Positions 8,946 to 17,916 of a DNA stretch of 64,000 nucleotides are shown one piece after another. Under the pieces are notes generated by a model that was not told the DNA's origin, did not search any database, and was given only the letters and a program-made list of their open reading frames with translations. Position numbers and translations under genes: made by a program. The stretch comes from JAKAIY01 sp963809385. Lineage in GTDB: Bacteria > Chloroflexota > Ktedonobacteria > Ktedonobacterales > JADMIN01. The stretch spans positions 39,139 to 103,138 of the forward strand of contig CAWEJL010000014.1 in the NCBI GenBank assembly GCA_963809385.1, written 5' to 3'. Positions within the stretch are counted from its first letter, which is position 1; the number at the start of each line of letters is the position of its first letter.

Positions 8946-10469
8946 ATGGTGACTGGCTCTCCACCGTCTGATACGCTTCGGGCCACAAGCCCCCATAAGA
9001 GGCCAGTCTGGCCCTGGGCCGCCGGGTCCATCCTTATCCCGCTCGTGATCGTCGTCGCGACACTGTCGGGCGCACGCTTCGTGGCGCGCGAGCGGCTGGC
9101 GGCGATGGTCGCGCCCGCGCCTGAGTTGCCGCCGCTGCGCGTCGCGGCGTCCATCCAACCTCCGGCGGGCGTCGCGCTGTGGACACTGGCTTCGCTAAAT
9201 GGCGGGCCTAGCACGCTGATCTACAACACCGCGCCCGCGCCGTCAACATGCCTGCCTGACGTAGCCTGCCGCGCTCCGCTCGCCAACCAGCTCACCATCT
9301 ATGGCGCCACGGGCGCGCCCGTGCTGACGCGCTCCATCACCCCGGCGGACCTCAGCCAGTGCGCGCTGCGGACGGATGACGCGTCCACCTTCGCGTATCT
9401 CGTCTGCCCGGGGCAAGTCCAGGAAATCTCGCTGGCGACCGGGCAAACCGCGCGGCAGTTCGCTCTGCCCGCTGGACTTGATACCGTCCACTCCGCGCTC
9501 GATAGCGCCACGAATACGCTCTTTGTGGCGGGCAATAGCGCGCTCTACGCCTTCGATCTGACATCGGGCAAGCAGGTCGCGCGGCAGCCGCTCAGCGCCC
9601 CGGCTTCCACGCCCGTCGTGGATACGAATCTCCAGCGCGTCTACGTCCTTCTCGATAGCGGCGGCTCGCGCCCCAGCCTGGAGGCGTTTCAGTCGCGAGC
9701 GCTCGTTCCACTGGGTGGCGCGGCGCTGCCCGCAGGCTGGCGCGCTGGCCCGCGCGATGACGGTTCCAATACGCTCTACCTCTTTGGTAAGGCGGGCCTG
9801 GTGGGCGCGGTTGATCTCGGCCAGATCGCGTTCTCCACCGCGCAGCCCTACCCAATCATCACACCCGACCCGGTGGCCCCGCTGACAGGCGCGCGCGCCC
9901 TCGGCTGGGACCCCGCTCAACTGACGCTGGTCGCGCTCTACAGCGATCACCTGACGGCTTACGACGCCGAATCGCTCCAGCCCTACGCGGCGGCGCCTGT
10001 CTCAGGCGCATGGGGTGCCCAGAGGCCACTGCCCGTTGACGCTGTACGCGGCGTCCTCTATGTTCCTGACGCCTCCGGAGCCATCGTCGCGCTGAGCCTG
10101 GCGCGACCGCGCGTTATCCCAGCGCCCGACGCCGCGACGGCGCTGGTGATGGCGCGCGCGGGGCTGGGCGCGCTGCTGCCCAATACCAACCAGACGCCGC
10201 CATTCCTCGACGCCCAGACGTTCCCCGTCACGCAGACCACCCTCGCGCGCAACTTCGCCATCCACTACTCCGACCTCGGCTGGCGTGGCCCCTATCCCGG
10301 TCACGCCAGCGCCAGGGTTGTCAAAGTGGGCGCGCAGCCGGGAGACTATACCATCACGTATGCGGTAGACTGGAACCAGCTCTTCGTCCACACGCATAGC
10401 TGGACGGTCGAGTTGTTGCCCGATGGGCGCGTCAAGCTACTCGCCGATACCGGCGACGCGATCCCCTGA
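8946..10469 (+). CDS. Membrane-anchored beta-propeller-like protein of unknown function
   Basis: 507 residues. A short cytoplasmic N terminus is followed by one membrane segment (AAGSILIPLVIVVATLSGA, about 25-43). The rest is a large extracytoplasmic domain of repeated short beta-strands: SLATGQTARQFALPAGLD, FDLTSGKQVARQPLSAP, YDAESLQPYAAAPVSG, PDASGAIVALSLARP. This layout resembles PQQ-like or YncE-like propellers without the diagnostic ligand residues. The last 80 residues (YTITYAVDWNQLFVHTHSW) may be a separate beta domain. I do not recognise a specific family. It lies 28 bp after the DUF4126 gene and 71 bp before rph. Confidence 0.65.
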   Translation: MVTGSPPSDTLRATSPHKRPVWPWAAGSILIPLVIVVATLSGARFVARERLAAMVAPAPELPPLRVAASIQPPAGVALWTLASLNGGPSTLIYNTAPAPSTCLPDVACRAPLANQLTIYGATGAPVLTRSITPADLSQCALRTDDASTFAYLVCPGQVQEISLATGQTARQFALPAGLDTVHSALDSATNTLFVAGNSALYAFDLTSGKQVARQPLSAPASTPVVDTNLQRVYVLLDSGGSRPSLEAFQSRALVPLGGAALPAGWRAGPRDDGSNTLYLFGKAGLVGAVDLGQIAFSTAQPYPIITPDPVAPLTGARALGWDPAQLTLVALYSDHLTAYDAESLQPYAAAPVSGAWGAQRPLPVDAVRGVLYVPDASGAIVALSLARPRVIPAPDAATALVMARAGLGALLPNTNQTPPFLDAQTFPVTQTTLARNFAIHYSDLGWRGPYPGHASARVVKVGAQPGDYTITYAVDWNQLFVHTHSWTVELLPDGRVKLLADTGDAIP

Positions 10470-10540
10470 ACATGCGTCATTCCACCATTCGACATCCGCG
10501 CTCTGGCCCTGCTGGGGAGCGGCTTTGAGAGCGAGGACCC

Positions 10541-11254
10541 ATGCCACGCGACGGCGGGCGAGCGAACGATCAGCTCCGCCCCATCACCCTTACCGTTGAT
10601 TATCTCAAGCGCGCCGAAGGCTCCGTGCTGATCGAGTTTGGCGATACGCGCGTGCTCTGCGTCGCCACCATCGAGGACCGTGTGCCAAGCTTTCTCGAAG
10701 GGCGCGGCCAGGGCTGGGTGACGGCGGAGTACGCGATGCTGCCGCGAGCCGGGCATACTCGCTCGCAGCGCGAGAGCGTCGCCGGCAAGATCGGCGGACG
10801 CACACACGAGATTCAGCGGCTGATTGGCCGCTCGCTGCGCGCCGCCGTAGACCTGCGTGCGCTGGGCGAGCGCACCATCGCGCTCGACTGCGACGTCATC
10901 CAGGCCGATGGCGGCACGCGCACCGCCTCGATCACTGGCGCCTGGATCGCCCTGCGCCGCGCCACCCACCATCTCATGAATCAGGGGGTGCTGAAGAGTG
11001 ATCCTATGCGGCGCATGGTCGCGGCGATTAGCGTCGGCGTCGTCAAGGGCGAGGCGCTGCTCGACCTCGACTACAGCGAGGATTCCCGCGCCGAGGTAGA
11101 CTCCAACGTCGTGATGACCGATGAAGGCGAGTTCATCGAGGTGCAGGGGACCGCCGAGGGCAAGCCGTTCAGCCGCGCGCGTCTCAACGAGTTGCTCGAT
11201 CTGGCCGAGAAGGGCATCCGCGAGCTGCATGACCTCCAACGGGCGAACGGGTAA
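10541..11254 (+). CDS. rph: Ribonuclease PH
   Basis: A phosphorolytic 3'-5' exoribonuclease that trims tRNA 3' ends, acting as a hexamer. The 237-residue protein matches the family end to end: RPITLTVDYLKRAEGSVLIE near the start, RGQGWVTAEYAMLPRAGHTR, the phosphate-site arginines in GRTHEIQRLIGRSLRA, DCDVIQADGGTRTASITG, and the C-terminal EFIEVQGTAEGKPFSR. Length is as usual for the family. GAGGAC precedes the ATG. The next gene starts 7 bp after its stop, so the two are translated from one message. Confidence 0.95.
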   Translation: MPRDGGRANDQLRPITLTVDYLKRAEGSVLIEFGDTRVLCVATIEDRVPSFLEGRGQGWVTAEYAMLPRAGHTRSQRESVAGKIGGRTHEIQRLIGRSLRAAVDLRALGERTIALDCDVIQADGGTRTASITGAWIALRRATHHLMNQGVLKSDPMRRMVAAISVGVVKGEALLDLDYSEDSRAEVDSNVVMTDEGEFIEVQGTAEGKPFSRARLNELLDLAEKGIRELHDLQRANG

Positions 11255-11261
11255 CGCGGCG

Positions 11262-11969
11262 ATGGCGGACGTGAGCGGCGAACCGCGCCGTTGCCTGATC
11301 ATCGCCGCCCACCCCGACGATGTCGAGAGCTGGGCCGGGGGAACCGCCGCCGCGCTGGCCCGCGACGGCTGGCGTGTGACCTACGTCCTTTGCACCTCCG
11401 GCGACCGGGGAACCAGCGACCCCGACGAGGCGCCCGCGAGCGTGGCGGCGCGGCGCGAGGAGGAGCAGCGCGCCGCCTGCCGCGCCGCTGGGGTGGAGGA
11501 GCCAGTCTTCCTGCGCCTGCCCGATGGCGAGCTGGAGGATGACCGCGCCCTGCGCGCGCTGCTCGTGCGCGAGATTCGCCGCTGGCGCCCCGACCTGCTG
11601 CTGACCCACGACCCCGTCACGCCCTGGCCGCCTTACACCTGCCACCGTGACCACCGCATCGCCGGGCGGGTCGCGCTCGACGCCGCCTATCCCTACGCCC
11701 GCGACCCGCTCAGCTTCCCCGAACAGCTCCGCCAGGAGGGCCTGCGCCCGCATATCACCCCCGAAGTCTGGCTGTTTTGCACCTCAGCGCCCGATCATTA
11801 CGTAGACATCTCAACGACGCTCGACGCGAAGATCGCCGCCCGGCTGGAACATCGCAGCCAGACGGTGGATCCCGCCGCCCTCGCCGCATCCTGGCGCCAG
11901 CGCGCGGCGGAGACTGGCGCGCCCGCTGGCCTGGCGGCGGCGGAGTCGTTCAAGCGCTTGTGGCTGTAG
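11262..11969 (+). CDS. PIG-L family deacetylase
   Basis: A zinc-dependent N-acetylglucosaminyl-type deacetylase (LmbE/PIG-L fold), 235 residues. The metal motif AHPDDVESW is at residues 14-22, after the strand CLIIA. CTSGDRGTSDP, LRLPDGELEDD and the second metal segment CHRDHRIAGRVALDAAY follow. Family members act on GlcNAc-containing small molecules (mycothiol and bacillithiol precursors, antibiotics) or lipids. The substrate here is not determinable. The ATG at 11262 begins just ahead of the first conserved strand; an upstream in-frame start at 11121 would overlap rph by 134 bp. No strong ribosome-binding site is seen, so translational coupling to rph is likely. Confidence 0.85.
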   Translation: MADVSGEPRRCLIIAAHPDDVESWAGGTAAALARDGWRVTYVLCTSGDRGTSDPDEAPASVAARREEEQRAACRAAGVEEPVFLRLPDGELEDDRALRALLVREIRRWRPDLLLTHDPVTPWPPYTCHRDHRIAGRVALDAAYPYARDPLSFPEQLRQEGLRPHITPEVWLFCTSAPDHYVDISTTLDAKIAARLEHRSQTVDPAALAASWRQRAAETGAPAGLAAAESFKRLWL

Positions 11970-12132
11970 CGCGGCCGCGTGTCATACGTGTTACCTTGTG
12001 GTACAGCAAAGTTACTCAAGTCGCGCTGACACGTCAAAAGCGCATTGCTCACAGGCCGTCACACGTCGTATGATATCTTCATTCTGTGGAGCGGTTCAGT
12101 ATATCAACGTCGCGGAAGGTGGTAGCCGGATC

Positions 12133-12432
12133 ATGATCAGGCACGAGGTCATCATTCGGGTCAAGCCCGATGTGAGCCGGGAGGCCATTGAAGACTCCCT
12201 GCGGGAAGCCTACGAATTACTCTGTGATCTCCCAGGTGTCGAGCGCGTGCGCTACGGCGTGAACAACGCCGCCGCCTATCGCCACGCGATGCTGGTCGTG
12301 GATCTGACCGACGAGCAGGCGCTGCACCGGTTTGGCCGCCACCCGCAGCACGCCCGCGCTGTTAGGATCATCAATCGCCTCGCCGAGTCTTCCTCGGTGG
12401 GCAGTTTCCTGGTGCGCTCGGAGAGCCGTTAG
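12133..12432 (+). CDS. Dabb (stress-responsive alpha/beta barrel) domain protein
   Basis: A 99-residue single-domain protein. The opening MIRHEVIIRVKPDVSREAIE, the middle PGVERVRYGVNNA and the strand HAMLVVDLTDEQALHRF match the Dabb fold, a dimeric ferredoxin-like barrel found in stress proteins and some small-molecule enzymes. I see no catalytic signature that would give a reaction. The upstream frame is open to 11998, but the conserved domain begins at the ATG 12133. It converges on recF, with 36 bp between stop codons. Confidence 0.75.
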   Translation: MIRHEVIIRVKPDVSREAIEDSLREAYELLCDLPGVERVRYGVNNAAAYRHAMLVVDLTDEQALHRFGRHPQHARAVRIINRLAESSSVGSFLVRSESR

Positions 12433-12468
12433 CCCCGCGACGCTCGCACGTTTTTCCAGCCGCCGACC

Positions 12469-13719
12469 TCACCTGGTGGGCGGCTGTGTCGTGTCCGGCG
12501 GCGCCTGGCGGGCAACGCGCCCGCCCCGCACAGTGAACACGGTGGCGCGATCCAGCGCGGAGGATGGCGCGACGCTGAGATCGGCGGTCGTCACCAGCGT
12601 CTGGTCCAGGTCGCGCACCGCAAGCAAGAGGTCTTCGCGGCGCTGCGCGTCCAGCTCGCTCAGCACGTCATCCAGCAGCAGGATGGGTTGCTCGCCCGTG
12701 GCCGCCTCGATGTACTCCAGCTCGGCCAGCTTGACCGCCAGCGCCACCGAGCGCTGTTGCCCGCGCGAGCCGTAGGTCGCCAGGTCAATCTCGCCATCGA
12801 AGAACGCCACATCATCGCGGTGCGGCCCCAGCACGTTCGCGCCCTGCGCGACCTCGCGCCGCCGCACGGCCTCCAGCGCCGCGCGCATCGCCCGCGCGTC
12901 CGCCTCCTCGTCACCAGTCAGCGCGCCCTGATACGAGGGCTTGTAGATCAGCCGCAGCTCCGGCGCGCGCGCTTCGCCGTCCAGCGGCTCCTCCGCCGCG
13001 TCCTGCTCGCTGTCCGCCCGCGCCAGCCGCGCATAGATCCGCGCCGCAACCGCCGTCGCTCGCGTGAGAAACGCCGCCCGCTCGCGTATCAGCGGCAGCG
13101 CCAGCCGCGTGAGCTGGTCATCCCAATAATCGAGCGACTGCGGCGACTCCAGACGGTCGCGGATGCGGCGCAGCAGCGCGCTCCGCTGCGCGATCACCTT
13201 CTGATACTGGCTGAGTGTGCGGCAATACTGCCGGTTCGTCTGACAGAGCGTCAGGTCGAGCAGCCGCCGCCTATCGGACGGGCCACCAATCACCAGATCG
13301 AGGTCGGTTGGCGCGAAGACCACCACTGGCGCCAGCCCCACCAGGTCCATCGCCCGGCGTGGCGCGCCATTCACCCGCACTCGCTTGCGAAACGTAGGCC
13401 CCGGCGCGCGCTCATCCGTTCCGGCGCGCGCGCTCTCGTCCACCGCCTCCGCCAGGATAACTTCGATCTCCAGCCGGTCCTGCCGCCGGACGACATCCCC
13501 GACAATCCGTGCGAAGCGGCCCGCCGCGTCCCAGCGCACGGCCTCGCGCTCAGTCGCTGTGCGAAACGAGCGCGTCGTCGCGATCAGGCTCACCGCCTCC
13601 AGCAGGTTGGATTTCCCCTGCGCGTTGCGCCCGGAAAAGATGACGAGCCCGCCGGGCAGCGTCAGATCCAGCTCGCGGTAGTTGCGGAAATCCGTCAGCC
13701 GTAGCCGCTCCACACGCAT
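12469..13719 (-). CDS. recF: DNA replication and repair protein RecF
   Basis: An SMC-like ATPase that helps load RecA at single-strand gaps. The N-terminal block MRVERLRLTDFRNYRELDL leads to the Walker A GRNAQGKSNLLEAV (about residues 28-41). ADP/ATP-dimer elements follow late: the signature SRGQQRSVALAVKLAELEY and Walker B ILLLDDVLSELDAQR. Length is 416 residues, slightly above the usual 360-380, because of an acidic insert near residue 240 (DSEQDAAEEPLDGEAR). ATG 13719 has GGGAGGAC nine bases upstream; a longer frame to 13866 adds 49 residues outside the family. Unlike the usual dnaA-dnaN-recF-gyrB setting, it stands alone here between a Dabb gene and an unknown gene. Confidence 0.95.
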   Translation of the reverse strand: MRVERLRLTDFRNYRELDLTLPGGLVIFSGRNAQGKSNLLEAVSLIATTRSFRTATEREAVRWDAAGRFARIVGDVVRRQDRLEIEVILAEAVDESARAGTDERAPGPTFRKRVRVNGAPRRAMDLVGLAPVVVFAPTDLDLVIGGPSDRRRLLDLTLCQTNRQYCRTLSQYQKVIAQRSALLRRIRDRLESPQSLDYWDDQLTRLALPLIRERAAFLTRATAVAARIYARLARADSEQDAAEEPLDGEARAPELRLIYKPSYQGALTGDEEADARAMRAALEAVRRREVAQGANVLGPHRDDVAFFDGEIDLATYGSRGQQRSVALAVKLAELEYIEAATGEQPILLLDDVLSELDAQRREDLLLAVRDLDQTLVTTADLSVAPSSALDRATVFTVRGGRVARQAPPDTTQPPTR

Positions 13720-13995
13720 GCGCGCCCGTCCTCCCATGGCCCGTTCCCCGGCGACACGCCGGGGCGCCTCTATTATGCCATTCTCGCGCGTGGCTCTGGT
13801 TCCGGCCTGGATGTTCGCGAACCTGACGGAAGTGTCAGGTAAATTGTCAGGTTTGTCATGCGCCATGAAAAGAGACCGACTACACTTGCCCTTAGTTGCG
13901 TGGCGTGGCGGCGAATCTGGGGTTGTGCGTCAGACAGGCCCGATCGTGGTGTATGTGCTGCGGGGGGTGGCGGGTCACGAAGACGGCGCGACTAA

Positions 13996-14042
13996 CTCAT
14001 GCCCCTGAGAGGTCTGGCGCAAGCCGCTCTCAGGGGCATGAG
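13996..14042. terminator. 16-bp perfect stem-loop
   Basis: Arm 13996-14011 pairs perfectly with 14027-14042 around a 15-nt loop, followed by TCGTTTCT. It lies between recF (5' side) and the unknown gene at 14155 (3' side), so it most likely ends transcription of the latter on the minus strand. There is no real U-tract. Confidence 0.5.
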
Positions 14043-14079
14043 TCGTTTCTGACGAATACTTTCCCCTTTTATACGCAAC

Positions 14080-14113
14080 GCGGCGCTTCAGGCCGTATCG
14101 CCTGAAGCGCCGC
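14080..14113. terminator. 14-bp perfect GC stem-loop
   Basis: GCGGCGCTTCAGGC (14080-14093) pairs with GCCTGAAGCGCCGC (14100-14113) across a 6-nt loop, 41 bp past the stop of the minus-strand gene at 14155. It forms a double terminator with the hairpin at 13996. Confidence 0.6.
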
Positions 14114-14154
14114 GCTCATCATGGCGCCCGCTAGTCTGGATTCGCTAGTCTGGA

Positions 14155-14634
14155 TTAATTCAGGCTGGCGAAGGTTTCCTCCGCCGGGGTGGTTTCGACT
14201 GCCGCGCCCAGTGGCTCATCCGTCAGGATGCGCGACGACCGCACGGCCTTCGCCTCGCGCGTCTCGGCGCGATTGCGCGCCAGCAGCGCCCCACGCGCCC
14301 GCACGACGCGCGCGCCCGCGTCTGCCAGCACGCTAGCAAGCTGTGCATGGCGCTCAAGCGCCTCATCTTCCGTCGCGCTCTGGAGCTCCAGCAACGGCTG
14401 GCGCATCATCACCAGATAGCCCCGCGAGACTGGGTACGCGCCTGTCAAAAAACCTGAGCCCGCACGAAGGTTCGCCACAGTGGTCACGATGTAGTCCTGG
14501 CCATCGGGCGTTACGACACGCTCGCGCGCCAGTTCGCCAGTATAGGTGATACAAGGGCGCGCCACGCCCGCCAGACGCGACGCGCCTACACGCTCGGCGC
14601 GAAGGTCTCCCTCCGTGCTCATGCTGATCGCCAT
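14155..14634 (-). CDS. Hypothetical protein
   Basis: 159 residues, not recognised. The central part has strand-like segments (GQDYIVTTVANLRAGSGFLTGAYPV broken by Gly, then YLVMMRQPLLELQ). It is followed by a helical stretch rich in Ala, Arg and Glu (LERHAQLASVLADAGARVVRARGALLARN), the later half of which could be a short coiled coil. No signal peptide or membrane span. The ATG at 14634 has AAAGG 12 bases upstream; a longer frame to 14832 begins with low-complexity sequence. Two stem-loops follow its stop, so it is a one-gene transcript. It is supported by high-GC codon structure and its own terminators. Confidence 0.5.
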   Translation of the reverse strand: MAISMSTEGDLRAERVGASRLAGVARPCITYTGELARERVVTPDGQDYIVTTVANLRAGSGFLTGAYPVSRGYLVMMRQPLLELQSATEDEALERHAQLASVLADAGARVVRARGALLARNRAETREAKAVRSSRILTDEPLGAAVETTPAEETFASLN

Positions 14635-15228
14635 GGTTTTCGCCGCCTTTCGCCGCAACGCCGCCGCCCGGACACGCCACCGCGACGCGCCTGGGCCAGG
14701 GATGGAGCGCTTCGCCGCCGCCCGCCCCAACGGCACACCAGTTCCAGGCGTCCCCCATAAATCGGAGTCACAGCGCGCCAACGAGCACGCCAGGGACACT
14801 CGCCACCCACCAGCAGGTATGGGCAAAGCCATCGGCGGATACGCCTCTCCGGCTAGTCAATGAGCGCGCTGGCGTGCGCGTGTGTCAAATAAGTGCGAGA
14901 GACAGCGGTGAATCACACAAGATCACGAGCGCATGACACACCGGGGAGAAAAAGACGTTGGGGACACGTCCGCTGGAACTGTCTATCTACTATAGGCGAG
15001 TTCAACGCAAAAAAACGCGCCGCGCGGTACTAATGGCGAACAAGCGGACCTGGCGTTATACTGAGAGGTCTCTGAGGAAACGCGCCATTCTACCGCTACG
15101 GCCTTCTCACAGTCCCAGAAGCGCGTGGCGTCAATGGTATAATCACCGCCGGACGCGCGCGGCGCGAGGCTGGCGCCGGCCCCTTTCCGGCGCGCCACGC
15201 GCGCCCGCTGTGAAGCGCGAGGCGAAGG
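14635..15228. other. 594-bp regulatory gap before the two-component operon
   Basis: I see no convincing gene. The region separates a minus-strand gene from the plus-strand response regulator and should hold both promoters. The best element is the extended -10 at 15133-15141. A second weak -10 (TATACT at 15057-15062) lacks a good -35. Confidence 0.5.
15133..15141 (+). promoter_or_regulatory. Extended -10 promoter of the two-component operon
   Basis: TGGTATAAT at 15133-15141 is a consensus -10 hexamer with a TGn extension. It lies 88 bp upstream of the response regulator start. The -35 region is poor, as expected for extended -10 promoters. Confidence 0.5.
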
Positions 15229-15990
15229 GTGAATCAACACGAACCGGGGGCGGGGGACGCATCCGCCAGGCAGCCAGGCGCCGCTGAGCGCAAACTGCGG
15301 CTGCTGGTAGTGGACGATGAGCAGGCGATTGTCGATTTCATCAAGCTTGGCATGCGCTATGAGGGCTTTCAGGTCGAACAGGCTGGCGACGGTTACATCG
15401 CGATTGACCTCGCCCAGCGTGTCCATCCCGATGTCATCATCCTGGATGTCATGCTGCCCACGATGGATGGGCTGGAGGTCTGCCGCCGCCTGCGCGAGAA
15501 CGAAGCGACCGCCAACATTCCCATCCTCATGCTGACCGCCAAAGACGAGGTGAGCGAACGTGTGACCGGGCTCGACGCCGGCGCCGACGACTACCTCACC
15601 AAGCCGTTCAGCTTCGACGAGTTGCTGGCGCGGGTGCGCGCGCTGCTGCGCCGCCAGCAGCGCATCGTCGCCGCGGGCGGGCCGGGCGGCCGCGTCCTGA
15701 CCTTCGCGGAGATCACGCTGGATGAGGCGGCGCGCGAGGTCAAGCGCGGCGAGCGCATCGTCGAACTGACCGCGACCGAGTATAACCTGCTGCACCTATT
15801 CATGACCCACCCGCGCCAGGTGCTCGACCGGCAGACCATCCTGAACCGGGTGTGGGGCTACGACTTTATGGGCGAGACCAACATCATCGAAGTCTACGTC
15901 CGCTATCTGCGCGAGAAGCTGGAAGATGATCCCAGCGCGCCCCGCCTGATCCAGACCGTGCGCGGTGTCGGCTACGTCCTCAAGGGATAA
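15229..15990 (+). CDS. OmpR/PhoB-family response regulator
   Basis: A phosphorylation-dependent DNA-binding regulator, 253 residues. The receiver domain has the acidic pair D29-D30, the phosphoacceptor D73 (LDVMLPTMDG), T103 and K125 (TKPF). The C-terminal winged helix runs from about 155 to 253 and contains TATEYNLLHLFM, then VWGYDFMGETNIIEVYVRYL and TVRGVGYVLKG, typical of the OmpR/PhoB/MprA class. The GTG at 15229 has a GAGGCGAAGG ribosome-binding site. The 20-residue N-terminal extension before the receiver is polar. It is followed after 54 bp by its cognate histidine kinase. Confidence 0.92.
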   Translation: MNQHEPGAGDASARQPGAAERKLRLLVVDDEQAIVDFIKLGMRYEGFQVEQAGDGYIAIDLAQRVHPDVIILDVMLPTMDGLEVCRRLRENEATANIPILMLTAKDEVSERVTGLDAGADDYLTKPFSFDELLARVRALLRRQQRIVAAGGPGGRVLTFAEITLDEAAREVKRGERIVELTATEYNLLHLFMTHPRQVLDRQTILNRVWGYDFMGETNIIEVYVRYLREKLEDDPSAPRLIQTVRGVGYVLKG

Positions 15991-16044
15991 GCGCCCGCTG
16001 ACGGGCGCGTCTGAACACGAGAGCGGAAGAGGAAAGAGCGTCGC

Positions 16045-17916
16045 ATGGCAAGAGAGCAGCCGCCACGACCGGCGCCCTCGATGAGCGCGGGCGAGCCGAC
16101 CGTGCTGCTGCCCGCGCCCGGCGCCAGCGAAGCGCGCGCCTCGCGACGCGGCGCCCACCTCTGGCCGCGCACGCTGCGCTGGCGGCTGATCGCGAGCTAC
16201 GCGCTCGTCCTGCTGGTGACGCTGGCGGGGCTGGGCGTCGCGCTGAACGTCTTCATCTCGCGCACACTCTACGCCTCCGAGTTCACCTTCTTCCAGAGCG
16301 AGGCGGTCGCGGCTGTGGGCGCAACCCAGCCGCGCTTCGATGCGTTGACGCTCGGCCAGGCTCCCACATGCGCCGACGCCCTCTCATATGAGGAAGCTTT
16401 CCGCCAGGCCATCGCGCAGCCAATCGTCGCCTCGCATCCCGGCAGCATCCACGGCGTCTACCTGCTCGATGGAGCCGGGAACGTGCTCGCGCCACTCTCC
16501 GCGCAACTCACCGACAACGGCGCCGCGCCCTATCTCCAGAGGGGTCGGCTCCGCGCGCTGGAGCTCAAAGCATCCGGCATCTTTAACAACAGCGCGGCGA
16601 GCGCCAGCGGCTCGCGCCAGCTCGCCGACGTAGGCTACGTCGTCACGAACCGCGCGGCGCCGTATGGCGTCGAGTTGATCGCCTTGCGCTACTACACCGG
16701 CTCGCGCTGCGCGGGCTCTGCGCCCGCGGCGTTGGGCTACGTCGAGATCGTGACGACCTTCAGCCGCACGCAGGTCACCCTCGCCAGCCTGCGCACCGTC
16801 ATCTTGCTGACACTCGTCGGCATCTTCGCAGTCGGCCTCCTGCTGGGCGGCCCGCTCATCTCCGCCGCGCTGGCCCCGCTCTCGCGCCTGACTCAAACCG
16901 CCCGGCGAGTCGCATCCGGTGACCTCAGCCACCGCGCGCGCCTCTCGCATAGTGACGATGAGGTTGGCCAGCTCGGCGCGGTGTTCGACGCCATGCTCGC
17001 GCGCATCGAAGGCGCGTTCGCCGCCACCCAGCGCTCCGAGGACCGCATGCGCCAGTTCATCGCCGACGCCTCGCACGAGCTGCGTACCCCACTCACCAGC
17101 ATCCGCGGCTATACCGATGTGCTGCTGCGCGGCGCTAAAGACGATCCCGAAACGGCGGAGCGTGTGCTGCTGGCGACCAGGCGCGAGGCGGAGCGCATGT
17201 CGCGTCTGGTCGCTGACCTGCTGACGCTGGCCCGGCTCGATACATCGCGGCCCGCCGAGCGGCGCCCGGTAGACCTCGTCGCGCTGGCGGGTGAGTCGGT
17301 GGACCAAGCGCGCATCCTCGCTGGCGAGCGCCAGGTGCTGATGCGCACCGACGGGGCCGGGCCGCTGATAGCGCCCGGCGACCCCGACCAGCTCAAACAG
17401 GTGTTGCTGATTCTGCTGGACAACGCGCTAAAATATGGCCGTCAGGGGCCTAATGGCTGGGCGCGCCTGAGCGTGGCGCGGCGGCCCGGTGTGGCGATCA
17501 TCGCCATCGAGGACAACGGCCCAGGCATCGCGCCGGAAGACCTGCCACACATCTTTGAGCGCTTCTACCGCGCCGAGCGGGCCGCGCGCGCGCGCCGCAT
17601 GACCGGCGCTCCCGCGCCCGCCGCACCGCCGCAAGGCCCGGATGAGTCGGGCGGCAAAGCGGATGGCAGCGGGTTAGGTCTCTCCATCGCGCAGGCCATC
17701 GCCCAGGCGCATGGCGGCTCGCTGACCGCGCGGAGCCAGCCCGGCGCCGGAACCACCTTCACGCTCACCCTGCCCGCCGAGCCCAACCGCCCCACGCGCG
17801 GGCATCCCAGCTCCGCGAGCGCGCCCCCAGGCGGCCAGCCGCTCAGCCAGGGCGCTCAACCGCCTCGCCCGGCGGCTCTGGATCCCGCCGGGCGAGCGAC
17901 GCGCCCAGGCGAATGA
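16045..17916 (+). CDS. Sensor histidine kinase with HAMP domain
   Basis: A 623-residue membrane kinase, partner of the regulator just upstream. Order of parts: proline-rich N terminus, TM1 (about 46-68), an extracytoplasmic sensor region of about 180 residues with several Cys, TM2 (about 252-275), HAMP, HisKA with phosphoacceptor H344 in SHELRTPLTSIRGY, and HATPase with DNALKYG, EDNGPGIAPEDL, FERFYR and GSGLGLSIAQAIAQAHGG. An Ala/Pro-rich insert splits the ATP-lid region. The signal is unknown. The last 74 bp overlap the 3' end of the convergent glycerate kinase gene, so the C-terminal tails of both proteins are encoded by the same DNA. Confidence 0.93.
   Translation: MAREQPPRPAPSMSAGEPTVLLPAPGASEARASRRGAHLWPRTLRWRLIASYALVLLVTLAGLGVALNVFISRTLYASEFTFFQSEAVAAVGATQPRFDALTLGQAPTCADALSYEEAFRQAIAQPIVASHPGSIHGVYLLDGAGNVLAPLSAQLTDNGAAPYLQRGRLRALELKASGIFNNSAASASGSRQLADVGYVVTNRAAPYGVELIALRYYTGSRCAGSAPAALGYVEIVTTFSRTQVTLASLRTVILLTLVGIFAVGLLLGGPLISAALAPLSRLTQTARRVASGDLSHRARLSHSDDEVGQLGAVFDAMLARIEGAFAATQRSEDRMRQFIADASHELRTPLTSIRGYTDVLLRGAKDDPETAERVLLATRREAERMSRLVADLLTLARLDTSRPAERRPVDLVALAGESVDQARILAGERQVLMRTDGAGPLIAPGDPDQLKQVLLILLDNALKYGRQGPNGWARLSVARRPGVAIIAIEDNGPGIAPEDLPHIFERFYRAERAARARRMTGAPAPAAPPQGPDESGGKADGSGLGLSIAQAIAQAHGGSLTARSQPGAGTTFTLTLPAEPNRPTRGHPSSASAPPGGQPLSQGAQPPRPAALDPAGRATRPGE

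Noticed and set aside
8946..10469. PQQ-dependent dehydrogenase
   Set aside because: Strand repeats resemble a propeller, but the tryptophan-docking motifs and cofactor ligands of quinoprotein dehydrogenases are not visible. Left as unknown.
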